Positions 33,768-41,697 of a stretch of DNA of 64,000 nucleotides are shown here, piece after piece. Position 1 is the first letter of the stretch. Every line of letters starts with the position of its first letter. Origin of the DNA: Frankiales bacterium (GTDB lineage: Bacteria; Actinomycetota; Actinomycetes; S36-B12; CAIYMF01); the NCBI GenBank assembly GCA_016125335.1, contig WGLY01000017.1, forward strand, positions 62,001-126,000. Direction: 5' to 3'. The notes under the pieces were generated by a model. The model saw nothing but the letters and a program-made list of their open reading frames with translations. It ran no database searches and was not told the origin of the DNA. A program made the translations under genes and the position numbers.

Positions 33768-35213
33768 TCAGAGGTCGCGCAGCGCCAGCTCGGCGGCGTT
33801 CCACCCGCACATGCCGTGCACCCCGCCGCCGGGCGGGGTCGACGCGGAGCAGAGGTAGAGCCCGTCGACCGGCGTGCGCCACGGCGACAGCGACGCGACG
33901 GGCCGGGTGAGCAGCTGGCGCCAGTCGCCGGCGCCGCCCGCGATGTCGCCGCCGATCTCGTTGGCGTCGTGCGCGTGCAGCGCGGCCGTGTCCAGGGTGC
34001 TGCGGGCCAGGATCCGGTCCCGGAACCCCGGCGCCGCGCGCTCCACCACCCGCTCGATCGTCTCGGTCATGTCCACGCGCGACCCGTGCGGCACGTGGCA
34101 GTACGCCCAGCCCGTGTGCCGGCCGGCCGGGGCGCGGGTGGGGTCGGCCACCGTCGCCTGGACGAACAGCACGTACGGCTCGTCAGGGTGCTCCCCCTGC
34201 GCGATCGCCGCCTCGCTGGCCGCGATGCTGCGCAGCGAGCCGCCCAGGTGCACCGTGGCCGAGCGGCCGACGTCCGGGTCGCGCCAGGGCACGGGACCGT
34301 CGAGCGCCCAGTCGACCTTGAACACGCCCGAGCCGTAGCGGAACCGCGCGAGCCGGTCCCGGTAGCGCGGGGGGAACGCACCCCCCGCGACGCGCAGCAC
34401 CTGTCGCGGGGTGAGGTCCAGCAGCACGGCACGGGCGGGCGGCAGCTCGTCGAGCGAGGAGACCGGCGTCCCCGTGCGCACCTCGCCGCCGAGCGCGGTG
34501 ATCCGCGCCACGAGCGCGTCGGCGATCGACGCCGAGCCGCCCACGGCCACCGGCCAGCCCACCGCGTGGGCGAGACCGGCGAGCAGCATGGCGTACGCCG
34601 TGGTGGCCGCCGCCTCGAGCGGCAGGATCGCGTGCGCTGCGACGCCGGCGAGCAGCGCGCGCGCCGGCTCGTCGCGGAACAGCGCGCGGCCGAGCGGGGC
34701 GGCCGGCCAGACGCCGAGCAGTCCGTAGCCGGCCATCGCCACGGGATGGCGGGGCGGCAGCCGCAAGGGGTCGAGGATGCCGTCGACGAGCGCGCCCTCG
34801 CCGCGCGCGACTCCGCCCACGAGCCGCCGCCACGCCGCGCCGTCGCGGCCGAGGCCCTCCGCCGTCAGGCCGAGGTCGCGGTGGAGCAGCGCCGTGGTGC
34901 CGTCGAGCGGGTGCGCCAGCGGGACCTCGGGGTGGGCGAACGCGAGCCCCTCCCGCGCAAGGTCGAGCGCCCGGAACGCGGGCGACGCCAGCGCGAGAGG
35001 GTGCACCGACGAGCACACGTCGTGCCGAAAGCCCGGCAGCGTCAGCTCCTCGGTGCGCAGCCCGCCGCCGTACGTCGGCTGCGCCTCGAGCACCAGGACG
35101 CGCAGGCCCGCCTCCGCCAGCCGCGCCGCGGCCACCAGCCCGTTGGGCCCGGAGCCCACGACGACGGCGTCCACGTCGCCGCGCCGCGCCACCGTCCACC
35201 GGCCCTGGCTCAC
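33768..35213 (-). CDS. FAD-dependent oxidoreductase, phytoene-desaturase-like
   Basis: A 481-residue protein of the CrtI/phytoene dehydrogenase-like amine-oxidase superfamily. The FAD dinucleotide motif VVGSGPNGLVAAARLAEAGL is near the N-terminus, and the C-terminal FAD motif is GLYLCSASTPPGGGVHGMCG. The PNGL variant marks the COG1233 group related to retinol saturase, not the core carotenoid enzymes, and no other carotenoid gene is here. It starts 37 bases after the last sensor paralogue and may end that operon. Substrate unknown. Confidence 0.85.
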   Translation of the reverse strand: MSQGRWTVARRGDVDAVVVGSGPNGLVAAARLAEAGLRVLVLEAQPTYGGGLRTEELTLPGFRHDVCSSVHPLALASPAFRALDLAREGLAFAHPEVPLAHPLDGTTALLHRDLGLTAEGLGRDGAAWRRLVGGVARGEGALVDGILDPLRLPPRHPVAMAGYGLLGVWPAAPLGRALFRDEPARALLAGVAAHAILPLEAAATTAYAMLLAGLAHAVGWPVAVGGSASIADALVARITALGGEVRTGTPVSSLDELPPARAVLLDLTPRQVLRVAGGAFPPRYRDRLARFRYGSGVFKVDWALDGPVPWRDPDVGRSATVHLGGSLRSIAASEAAIAQGEHPDEPYVLFVQATVADPTRAPAGRHTGWAYCHVPHGSRVDMTETIERVVERAAPGFRDRILARSTLDTAALHAHDANEIGGDIAGGAGDWRQLLTRPVASLSPWRTPVDGLYLCSASTPPGGGVHGMCGWNAAELALRDL

Positions 35214-35250
35214 CCGCCGACCGTACCCACGTCCGGCGCCGCCGCCACGC

Positions 35251-36456
35251 TCACGACCGCTCCGCCCACAGCGAGGCGGCCGAGGGCGCCAGCAGGCGGC
35301 GCGTCACCGCGAGCAGCTCGGCGCCCACGAGGTCCGGGTCGACCTCGTCGGCCAGCCGCGCCGCGAACGCGTCGACGGCGCGCTGCGCGTCGACCTTCTC
35401 GCGGTCGAAGCGCCGGTCGATCACGCGCTGCACGCCGGAGAGCGCGGGCCGCACCACCGCCGCGGCCGTGAGCGTCGCGGCGGCGACGGCGAACTCGCTC
35501 GTGACCGGAAGCGCCGTGGACACGGCCGTGACGGTGCCGGCGTACACCGCGAGCACGAGGCCGGTGACGATCGTGTAGGCCACGGTGCGGCTCACCACGC
35601 GGTCGAGGCCGTAGAGGCCGTGGCGGAAGACGCCGACGGCGATGCCCAGCGGGAGCATCGTGACCGCGAGCGCCCACACCGGGTCGCCGTGGTAGAGGGT
35701 CGGGTAGGGCACCAGGCGTCCGGCCACGATCACCAGCGGCGTGGCGAGCGCGCCGAGCACCGGCCAGGTCACCTGCTTGCGGACCGCGGGGGGCGACTGC
35801 CACCACCGCTGCACGAGCGACACCATCGACACCGGCACCATCACCACGGCCCAGCCGAGCCCGACGTGGGTGACCAGGTAGCCGACGTCGTGCAGCGCCG
35901 GCACGACGGACACAGCCTGCGGGTAGCCGGGGAGCGGGTCGGTGTCCGGCCGGCCCGGCTCACCCGGATCCGGCCCGGCCAGGAACCCGAACGCCACCGC
36001 CGTGACGACCACGGGGACGTACACGCGCAGCAGGGCGCGCCAGAACCGGTTCGAGGCACGGCCGTCGGGAGCCAGGAACAGCATGATCGAGGCCAGGCCC
36101 ACGACCGAGGTCTGCGCCGCGGCGAACAGGCCGCCGGCCACGGCGACGACGGCGACCGGCCAGCCGTGCGAGGCACCCACCTGGGCCAGCACTCCGCTCG
36201 TCCCCTGCACCGCGGCGGCGACCGGGACCAGCAGCATGAGCGGGCCGAGCCGGTTGCCCGGCACGCGCGACGCGATCAGGGCGCCCGCGGCGCCGTACGC
36301 CGCGGCGCCCGCCGTCGACTCCAGCCAGAACGGATAGGTCCACGGCTGGCCCGAGTGCCACTGCCACACGACCACGGCGTCCACGCACAGCATCGCCGTC
36401 AGCGCGGACAGGTACACCGCCCACGGCCACCGGGCCCTCGGTGCGCGGGCGGTCAT
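35251..36456 (-). CDS. Kinase-less membrane sensor paralogue 1 (most divergent)
   Basis: A 401-residue protein with about nine hydrophobic segments, then the shared cytoplasmic coil: YGLDRVVSRTVAYTIVT, VIDRRFDREKVDAQRAVDAF, and a final segment to SLWAERS. In related actinobacterial sensor kinases this coil leads into a GAF or histidine-kinase part; here the chain stops at that point. Its N-terminal membrane region differs from the other three copies, so it may sense something else. The ATG overlaps the previous stop by 4 bases (TCAT on the plus strand, 36453-36456). Confidence 0.75.
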   Translation of the reverse strand: MTARAPRARWPWAVYLSALTAMLCVDAVVVWQWHSGQPWTYPFWLESTAGAAAYGAAGALIASRVPGNRLGPLMLLVPVAAAVQGTSGVLAQVGASHGWPVAVVAVAGGLFAAAQTSVVGLASIMLFLAPDGRASNRFWRALLRVYVPVVVTAVAFGFLAGPDPGEPGRPDTDPLPGYPQAVSVVPALHDVGYLVTHVGLGWAVVMVPVSMVSLVQRWWQSPPAVRKQVTWPVLGALATPLVIVAGRLVPYPTLYHGDPVWALAVTMLPLGIAVGVFRHGLYGLDRVVSRTVAYTIVTGLVLAVYAGTVTAVSTALPVTSEFAVAAATLTAAAVVRPALSGVQRVIDRRFDREKVDAQRAVDAFAARLADEVDPDLVGAELLAVTRRLLAPSAASLWAERS

Positions 36457-37715
36457 CGGTCCGTGGTCCACAGACTGCTCGCCGCCGGCGCGAAGAGCCG
36501 CGTCACGACGCCGAGGAGCTGGGCCCGTGCGTGGTCGGGATCCACGTCGTCGGCCAGGCGCGCACCGAACGCGTCCACGGCCCGCTGGGCGTCGACCTTC
36601 TCCCGGTTGAAGCGGCGGTCCACCACGCGCCGCACCCGCGAGTGCAGCGGGCGGACGAGCCCGGCGGCGGCCAGGGTGGCCGCGGCCACCACCCACGACG
36701 ACGATCCGTCGGGCAGCAGGGCCGAGGCCGAGGTGACCACGAGCGCGTAGACGCCCACGACGACCGCCGTGACGACGGTGTAGGCCGCGGTACGGCTGAT
36801 GATCCGGTCGATGTCGTAGAGGCGGTAGCGCAGCACGGCGACACCGCAGGCCGTGGGCACGAACGCGGCGGCGACGGTGAAGCCCAGCTGCGCCGCGAGG
36901 CCGGAGTTCCCCCCGGGCAGCCAGTCGCCGACGAAGAAGAAGACGACGAGGATCGCGGCGGCGAAGCCGAACCAGCGCAGCTGCGCCCGCTCCATGGCGG
37001 TGCCGCGACGCGCGCGCACGAACGGTGCGCAGGCAGCGGCGCCCAGGCCCAGCAGCGCGACCCCGGCGCCCACCGCTCCCACCGGCTGCTCGAGCGGTCG
37101 CAGCGCGTCCACCCAGGGCGGCGCCCACGGGTTGGCGATCACCACGGACGGGCCGTCCGCCGACGCGTCGATCGTGACCGTGGCCGCGGTGGCGCTCCCG
37201 ACGACGACCAGCGCCACCGCCACGGTGCCGGTCCAGAGCAGCGGCCGCCAGCGACGCGAGGGCAGCCCGTCCGGGAACAGCAGGAAGGTCAGGAAGGTCA
37301 TGAGGTAGAGCAGCAGGAACCACAGCGACCCGCCCGCCAGCGCGGCCAGCACGACCCACCGCGGCCAGGCGATGCCGGCGCCGCTGGGGTCGGCGGCGAG
37401 GGCCGCCGCCTGCTGGTCGAGCCCTGCTTGCACGGCGGCGTTGCTGGTGCCGACGGCGCTGGCCACGACGGCGACGCCCAGGAACACCCACCCGATGGGG
37501 TTGTGCGGACGGCGGTGCGCCACGAGCGCGCCCATCGCGAAGTAGCCCAGCAGCGGGAGCAGCAGCGACGGGTCCTGAAGCCCGCCGGACGCGGGCACCG
37601 AGAGCGCCATGCCCAGCACGGTCGCGACCACGAGGACCCACCACACGGCGCGCCGGCCCCCGCTGAGCCGCGCGGTCGCGACCGTGGGCGCCGCGGCGTG
37701 GGCGACCGTGCTCAT
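36453..37715 (-). CDS. Kinase-less membrane sensor paralogue 2
   Basis: A 420-residue protein of the same family, closely similar to copies 3 and 4: hydrophobic segments interrupted by HRRPHNPIGWVFLG and FLLFPDGLPSRRWRPLL, then RYRLYDIDRIISRTAAYTV, VDRRFNREKVDAQRAVDAF, and a short end at SSLWTTDR. No kinase, cyclase or GAF domain follows. It overlaps both neighbours by 4 bases, which points to coupled translation at matched levels. Function unknown. Confidence 0.78.
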   Translation of the reverse strand: MSTVAHAAAPTVATARLSGGRRAVWWVLVVATVLGMALSVPASGGLQDPSLLLPLLGYFAMGALVAHRRPHNPIGWVFLGVAVVASAVGTSNAAVQAGLDQQAAALAADPSGAGIAWPRWVVLAALAGGSLWFLLLYLMTFLTFLLFPDGLPSRRWRPLLWTGTVAVALVVVGSATAATVTIDASADGPSVVIANPWAPPWVDALRPLEQPVGAVGAGVALLGLGAAACAPFVRARRGTAMERAQLRWFGFAAAILVVFFFVGDWLPGGNSGLAAQLGFTVAAAFVPTACGVAVLRYRLYDIDRIISRTAAYTVVTAVVVGVYALVVTSASALLPDGSSSWVVAAATLAAAGLVRPLHSRVRRVVDRRFNREKVDAQRAVDAFGARLADDVDPDHARAQLLGVVTRLFAPAASSLWTTDR

Positions 37716-38950
37716 CGGCGGACCATCCCGACCGCGACCGTGCTCGGCGCGAGGAGCCGTCGCGCGACCGCCTCGAGCTGCGCGCGGCCGTGCTCGGGGT
37801 CGACGTCGTCCACCAGGCTCGCGCCGAAGGCGTCCACGGCGGCCTGCGCGTCGACCTTCTCGCGGTTGAAGCGCCGGTCGACCCAGCGCTGCACGCGGCG
37901 CAGCGCGGGCCGCACCATCGCCGCCGCGGCCAGCGTGGCGGCGGCCACGGCCAGCGACGAGGAGCCCTCCGGCAGCAGGTTCGACGCGGAGGCGACGACG
38001 ACCGCGTAGACCGCGAGCGCGAGCGCCGTGACGATCGAGTACGACGCCGTGCGGCTGATGATGCGGTCGATGTCGAAGAGCCGGTAGCGCAGGATCGCGA
38101 TGCCGCAGCCCAGCGGGATGAATGCCGTCGACACGGCGAAGGCGGCGTTGGCTGCGGTGCCGTCCGGGCCCCCGGGGACGAGTACCGGGACGAAGCTCAC
38201 CAGCAGCATGACGAGGACGAACAGCGCGGCGGAGAACCCGAACCAGCGCAGCTGCGCGCGCTCCACGACAGACGCCCTGCGGACCCGCACGAAGGGTGCG
38301 GCCACAGCCCCCACGAGGCACGCGACCACGGCCAGCGGGAGCAGCACTCCCATGGCGCCGCTCGTCGGGTCGACCGTCGAGGTCCACGCGGGCGAGATCG
38401 GGTTGGCCAGCAGCACCGGCACCGCACGGGTGCCGTCGCTGATGTCGATCGTGGGCTTGAGCGTCAGGGCGGACACGACGACGACCAGCACGGTCGTGCC
38501 CGCGGCGAGCAGCGGACGCCACCGCCGCGACGGAAGGCCCGAGGGGAACATCAGGCAGATCAGGAACGGCATCAGGTAGAGCATCACGAACCACGCCGTC
38601 GACCAGAACAGCGCCAGCGGCACCACCCACCACGGCCAGACGACGCTGCCCCCCGTGGGGTCGAGCGCCAGCGCGTCGGACTGCTGGCGCAGGGCCAGCT
38701 GGAGCAGCGACCTGGTCGCGGCGTCCAGGGAGCTCAGCGTGGCCACGGCCAGGAAGATCCAGCCCACCGGGTTCTCCGGGCGACGCCGCGCCACGACGGC
38801 GCCCACGGCGAGGCAGGCGACGGTGGGGATCATCAACGAGGCGCCGCGCAGGTCGAACGCCGCGGGCAGCGCCACGAGGGTCGACACGGCCGTCACCGCC
38901 ACAGCCGCCCACCACGTCCACGCGGCCCTGCCGCGGACCGCGGCGCTCAC
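37712..38950 (-). CDS. Kinase-less membrane sensor paralogue 3
   Basis: A 412-residue copy with the same plan: ARRRPENPVGWIFLA, LMFPSGLPSRRWRPLL, RYRLFDIDRIISRTASYSI, and VDRRFNREKVDAQAAVDAF, ending 44 residues later. It starts at GTG 38950, which overlaps the stop of copy 4 by 4 bases (GTGA). Charged positions between helices are kept while the helices themselves vary, as expected for duplicated sensors with separate ligands or for subunits of one complex. Confidence 0.78.
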   Translation of the reverse strand: MSAAVRGRAAWTWWAAVAVTAVSTLVALPAAFDLRGASLMIPTVACLAVGAVVARRRPENPVGWIFLAVATLSSLDAATRSLLQLALRQQSDALALDPTGGSVVWPWWVVPLALFWSTAWFVMLYLMPFLICLMFPSGLPSRRWRPLLAAGTTVLVVVVSALTLKPTIDISDGTRAVPVLLANPISPAWTSTVDPTSGAMGVLLPLAVVACLVGAVAAPFVRVRRASVVERAQLRWFGFSAALFVLVMLLVSFVPVLVPGGPDGTAANAAFAVSTAFIPLGCGIAILRYRLFDIDRIISRTASYSIVTALALAVYAVVVASASNLLPEGSSSLAVAAATLAAAAMVRPALRRVQRWVDRRFNREKVDAQAAVDAFGASLVDDVDPEHGRAQLEAVARRLLAPSTVAVGMVRR

Positions 38951-40206
38951 GACGCCGCCCCCTTGACCCACAGGGCGGCGCTGCTCGAGCCGAACGCCTG
39001 CCGGGTGAGCTGCAGCAGCTCGAGCTCGGCCCGCTCGGGGTCGACCTCGTCGACCAGCCGGCTGCCGTACTCCTCGACGGTGCGCTGCGCGTCGACCTTC
39101 TCGCGGTTGAAGCGGCGGTCCACCCAGCGCTGCACCCGTGTGAGCAGCGGCCGCACCACGGCGGCCGCCGCCAGGGTGGCCGCCGCGACGGCGAGCGACG
39201 AGGACCCCTCGGGCAGCAGGCGCGTCGCGGACGTGACGACGGCGGCGTACACGCCGACGACGACGGCGGTGACGATGGCGTAGGCAGCGGTGCGGCTGAT
39301 GATCCGGTCGATGTCGTAGAGGTGGTAGCGCACCACCGCGAGACCGCACGCCAGCGGGATGAACGAGAACGCCGCGACCATGACGAGGTTGGCGAGCTGG
39401 CCGTCGCCACCGCCCGGAAGCGCGTTGGTGCCGAACATCGCGACGACGAACAGCGCGGCCGCGTACGCGAACCAGCGCAGCTGCGCCCGCTCGGTCGCGC
39501 CGGCCCGGCGCGCGCGCACGAACGGGGCCGACACCGAGCCGATGAGCAGGACGGTCACGATCACCCCGCCCACCGCGCCGAACACGTCCGAGCGCCCGGC
39601 GAGCGCCGACATCCACGACGGCGAGAGCGGGTTCGGCGTCGTGACGTGCACGTCGGCGGAGTAGTCGTCGAGCTGCAGCGTCGGCCAGAGGAGGGTCACG
39701 AGCACGATCACGCCGGTGAGCGCGGTGCCGAGCCGCAGGAACCAGCGCCAGCGCGGCGACGGCAGGCCCGAGGGGTAGAGCAGGAAGGTCACGAAGGTCA
39801 TCAGGTACAGCTGGACGTACCACGACCAGGTGAGGAAGGACGCGGCGACGAGGGTCCACCAGTGCCAGCCGACGCCGGCCCCGGTCGGGTCGCCCGCCAG
39901 CTGCGCGGCGTGCTCGTCGAGGCCGAGGATGACGAACGTGTTCGCGCCGCCGACGAGCCCGGACAGCGCCGCGAGCCCGAGGAAGATCCAGCCGATCGGG
40001 CTCTCGGGCCTCCGGTAGGCCACGACGGCGCCCACGAGCAGGTAGGCCAGCACGGCGGCCCCGAAGGCGGAGTTCTGCAGCGCGTGCACCGCGGGGATCC
40101 CCACGACCGCACCGCTGACGGCCAGCACCACCAGGGTCCACCAGCACGCGCGGACCAGGCGCGGGCGCCCAGGAAGCCGCGCGAGGTCGCCGGACGGGGC
40201 CGTCAT
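38947..40206 (-). CDS. Kinase-less membrane sensor paralogue 4 (first of the tandem)
   Basis: A 419-residue copy: AYRRPESPIGWIFLG, FLLYPSGLPSPRWRWFL, RYHLYDIDRIISRTAAYAI, VDRRFNREKVDAQRTVEEY, and a terminal SSAALWVKGAAS. It begins 38 bases after the stop of the gene at 40245 and leads the four overlapping sensor genes. The layout suggests one long message from the phosphatase gene (43355) down to 35251. It has about ten membrane segments. Confidence 0.78.
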   Translation of the reverse strand: MTAPSGDLARLPGRPRLVRACWWTLVVLAVSGAVVGIPAVHALQNSAFGAAVLAYLLVGAVVAYRRPESPIGWIFLGLAALSGLVGGANTFVILGLDEHAAQLAGDPTGAGVGWHWWTLVAASFLTWSWYVQLYLMTFVTFLLYPSGLPSPRWRWFLRLGTALTGVIVLVTLLWPTLQLDDYSADVHVTTPNPLSPSWMSALAGRSDVFGAVGGVIVTVLLIGSVSAPFVRARRAGATERAQLRWFAYAAALFVVAMFGTNALPGGGDGQLANLVMVAAFSFIPLACGLAVVRYHLYDIDRIISRTAAYAIVTAVVVGVYAAVVTSATRLLPEGSSSLAVAAATLAAAAVVRPLLTRVQRWVDRRFNREKVDAQRTVEEYGSRLVDEVDPERAELELLQLTRQAFGSSSAALWVKGAAS

Positions 40207-40244
40207 GGGCGCCCGGTGGCAGGCAGGGGCCGGCGGCGCACGGC

Positions 40245-40955
40245 TCAGGCCGCCCTCGTCCCACGGAACGGGGAGGTCGCGGAGTGCCAGGCCGAGCGCA
40301 TGCCGGAGTTGTGCCGCACGTTGCGCCAGTTGCGCCAGAGCCGTCGGCGGTCGACGCACGTCGTCGTCTCCCACACCGGGACGTCCGCGACGCCGTGGTC
40401 CTTCGCGAGGTTGCGCAGGGTGGCGGACCAGAACGCGTCCTCCTTGCGCTTCATGACCGGCCAGCCGAGCTCGTAGAGCGGGTCGCTGGTGCGGATGAGG
40501 ATCTGCACCTCGGCGACCGTCGTGCCGGCGTCGCTCCGCTCGGACTCGAAGGTGATCCAGCCCGCGAACATGTGGCCCTCGGGGCACATGAAGGTGAACG
40601 ACGTGTCGTCCATGTAGAGCACCATGATCCCCGTCGACACCGTCAGCCCGGGGGCGCCGCTGGCGATCGCGATGGGCGAGACGACCCCCGGGCGCAGCCC
40701 GGTGAGCGCCACGTGGAAGGTGGCTCCGTCCGGCCAGTACGTGGGGAACCGCTGCTTCCAGTCCGCCACCACCTGCTCCGGTGTCACGGCGTCGCCGAGG
40801 TCGACGGCGTACCGGCGCTGCCAGAGGCGCCCGAACCCCTGCTGCGCGCCGGCCAGGCGCCGGCCGGCGACGTTGAACCCTGCCGCGGCGAGCTCGTCGC
40901 TCACCTCGAGCCGCTCGACCTTCGCGGCCCAGTTGCTCTCGTCCCTGCTGCTCAT
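40245..40955 (-). CDS. Uncharacterised protein, possibly DUF1990/SRPBCC-like
   Basis: A 236-residue soluble protein with no signal peptide. The stretch MCPEGHMFAGWITFESER and the following LYELGWPVMKRKEDAFW recall the GHxxxGxExF and PxxRxxQxxF blocks of DUF1990 (UPF0548), a possible lipid-binding SRPBCC-like fold, but the match is by eye and weak. It lies between the STAS genes (13-base gap) and the sensor tandem, so it is probably part of the same signalling operon. Confidence 0.6.
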   Translation of the reverse strand: MSSRDESNWAAKVERLEVSDELAAAGFNVAGRRLAGAQQGFGRLWQRRYAVDLGDAVTPEQVVADWKQRFPTYWPDGATFHVALTGLRPGVVSPIAIASGAPGLTVSTGIMVLYMDDTSFTFMCPEGHMFAGWITFESERSDAGTTVAEVQILIRTSDPLYELGWPVMKRKEDAFWSATLRNLAKDHGVADVPVWETTTCVDRRRLWRNWRNVRHNSGMRSAWHSATSPFRGTRAA

Positions 40956-40968
40956 GACGACCTCGTGT

Positions 40969-41319
40969 TCACAGCGCCGCGATCGCGGCGTCCTCGTCGG
41001 GGTGCAGGCTGATCGCCTCGTCGAGGCGGGTCAGCTCGAAGATCTGGCGGTAGTGCGGGGTGAGGCCGCACGCGGCCAGCCGCTGCTTGTTCCGGTTGGC
41101 GCGCACCAGGAGCGTCACGAGCATCCCGATGCCGCCGCTGTTCATGTAGTCGAGGCCGGCGAAGTTGAGCACGATGCCCGTCGTGCCCCCGGTGCTCGCC
41201 TCCTCGTAGGCTTCGGCGAGCACGTCGTCGCAGTGCGACGTGACCTCGCCGCCGATGTCGATCACCGCGACGTGCGAGCGTTCGTGCCGCACGGTCATGG
41301 TCGCGACGGGTGTGGGCAT
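40969..41319 (-). CDS. STAS-domain anti-sigma-factor antagonist (RsbV-like), copy A
   Basis: A 116-residue single STAS domain. Antagonists of this type are phosphorylated by an RsbW-like kinase on a serine and, when dephosphorylated, bind it to free a sigma factor. The site is LDYMNSGGIGML, serine 61 in the loop before helix 2. It follows copy B by 27 bases. The two copies differ enough to have separate partners. Confidence 0.88.
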   Translation of the reverse strand: MPTPVATMTVRHERSHVAVIDIGGEVTSHCDDVLAEAYEEASTGGTTGIVLNFAGLDYMNSGGIGMLVTLLVRANRNKQRLAACGLTPHYRQIFELTRLDEAISLHPDEDAAIAAL

Positions 41320-41346
41320 GGGTCCCCCCTCGGGACGGTCGGACGG

Positions 41347-41697
41347 TCAGGACGGCGTCGCACCCGCGAGCGCGGCGGGCGTGTCGGGGAACACGGCGAT
41401 GAAGTCGGACAGCCGGGTGATGGAGAAGATGTGCTGGTAGTGCTCCGAGAGCCCGGTGGCCAGCACCGAGCGCCCGTGCGCGCGGGCGCGCCCGAGGATC
41501 CCGACGATCAGGGCGATGCCCGTGGAGTTGATGTAGTCGACGTCGTGGAAGTCGAGCAGCACGGAGCCGGCGCCGGTGGCGTCGACGTCGTCGTACGCGG
41601 CGTTGAGCGCGTCGAGCGCGGAGCGGTCGACCTGGCCCGACAGCGACATGACCGCCACCGGCGGCTCGCCCTCCACGTGGACGGGGTAGCGGGACAT
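41347..41697 (-). CDS. STAS-domain anti-sigma-factor antagonist (RsbV-like), copy B
   Basis: A 116-residue single STAS domain with VDYINSTGIALIV; serine 58 is the expected phosphosite. Its ATG overlaps the stop of the GAF-PP2C-HATPase gene by one base (TGATG), so the antagonist and the enzyme that both phosphorylates and dephosphorylates it would be made together. Confidence 0.9.
   Translation of the reverse strand: MSRYPVHVEGEPPVAVMSLSGQVDRSALDALNAAYDDVDATGAGSVLLDFHDVDYINSTGIALIVGILGRARAHGRSVLATGLSEHYQHIFSITRLSDFIAVFPDTPAALAGATPS

Noticed and set aside
33605-33910. Plus-strand frame between the small protein gene and the FAD oxidoreductase
   Set aside because: It runs into the antisense of the oxidoreductase 3' end and has no protein-like features; only a plain intergenic gap is supported.
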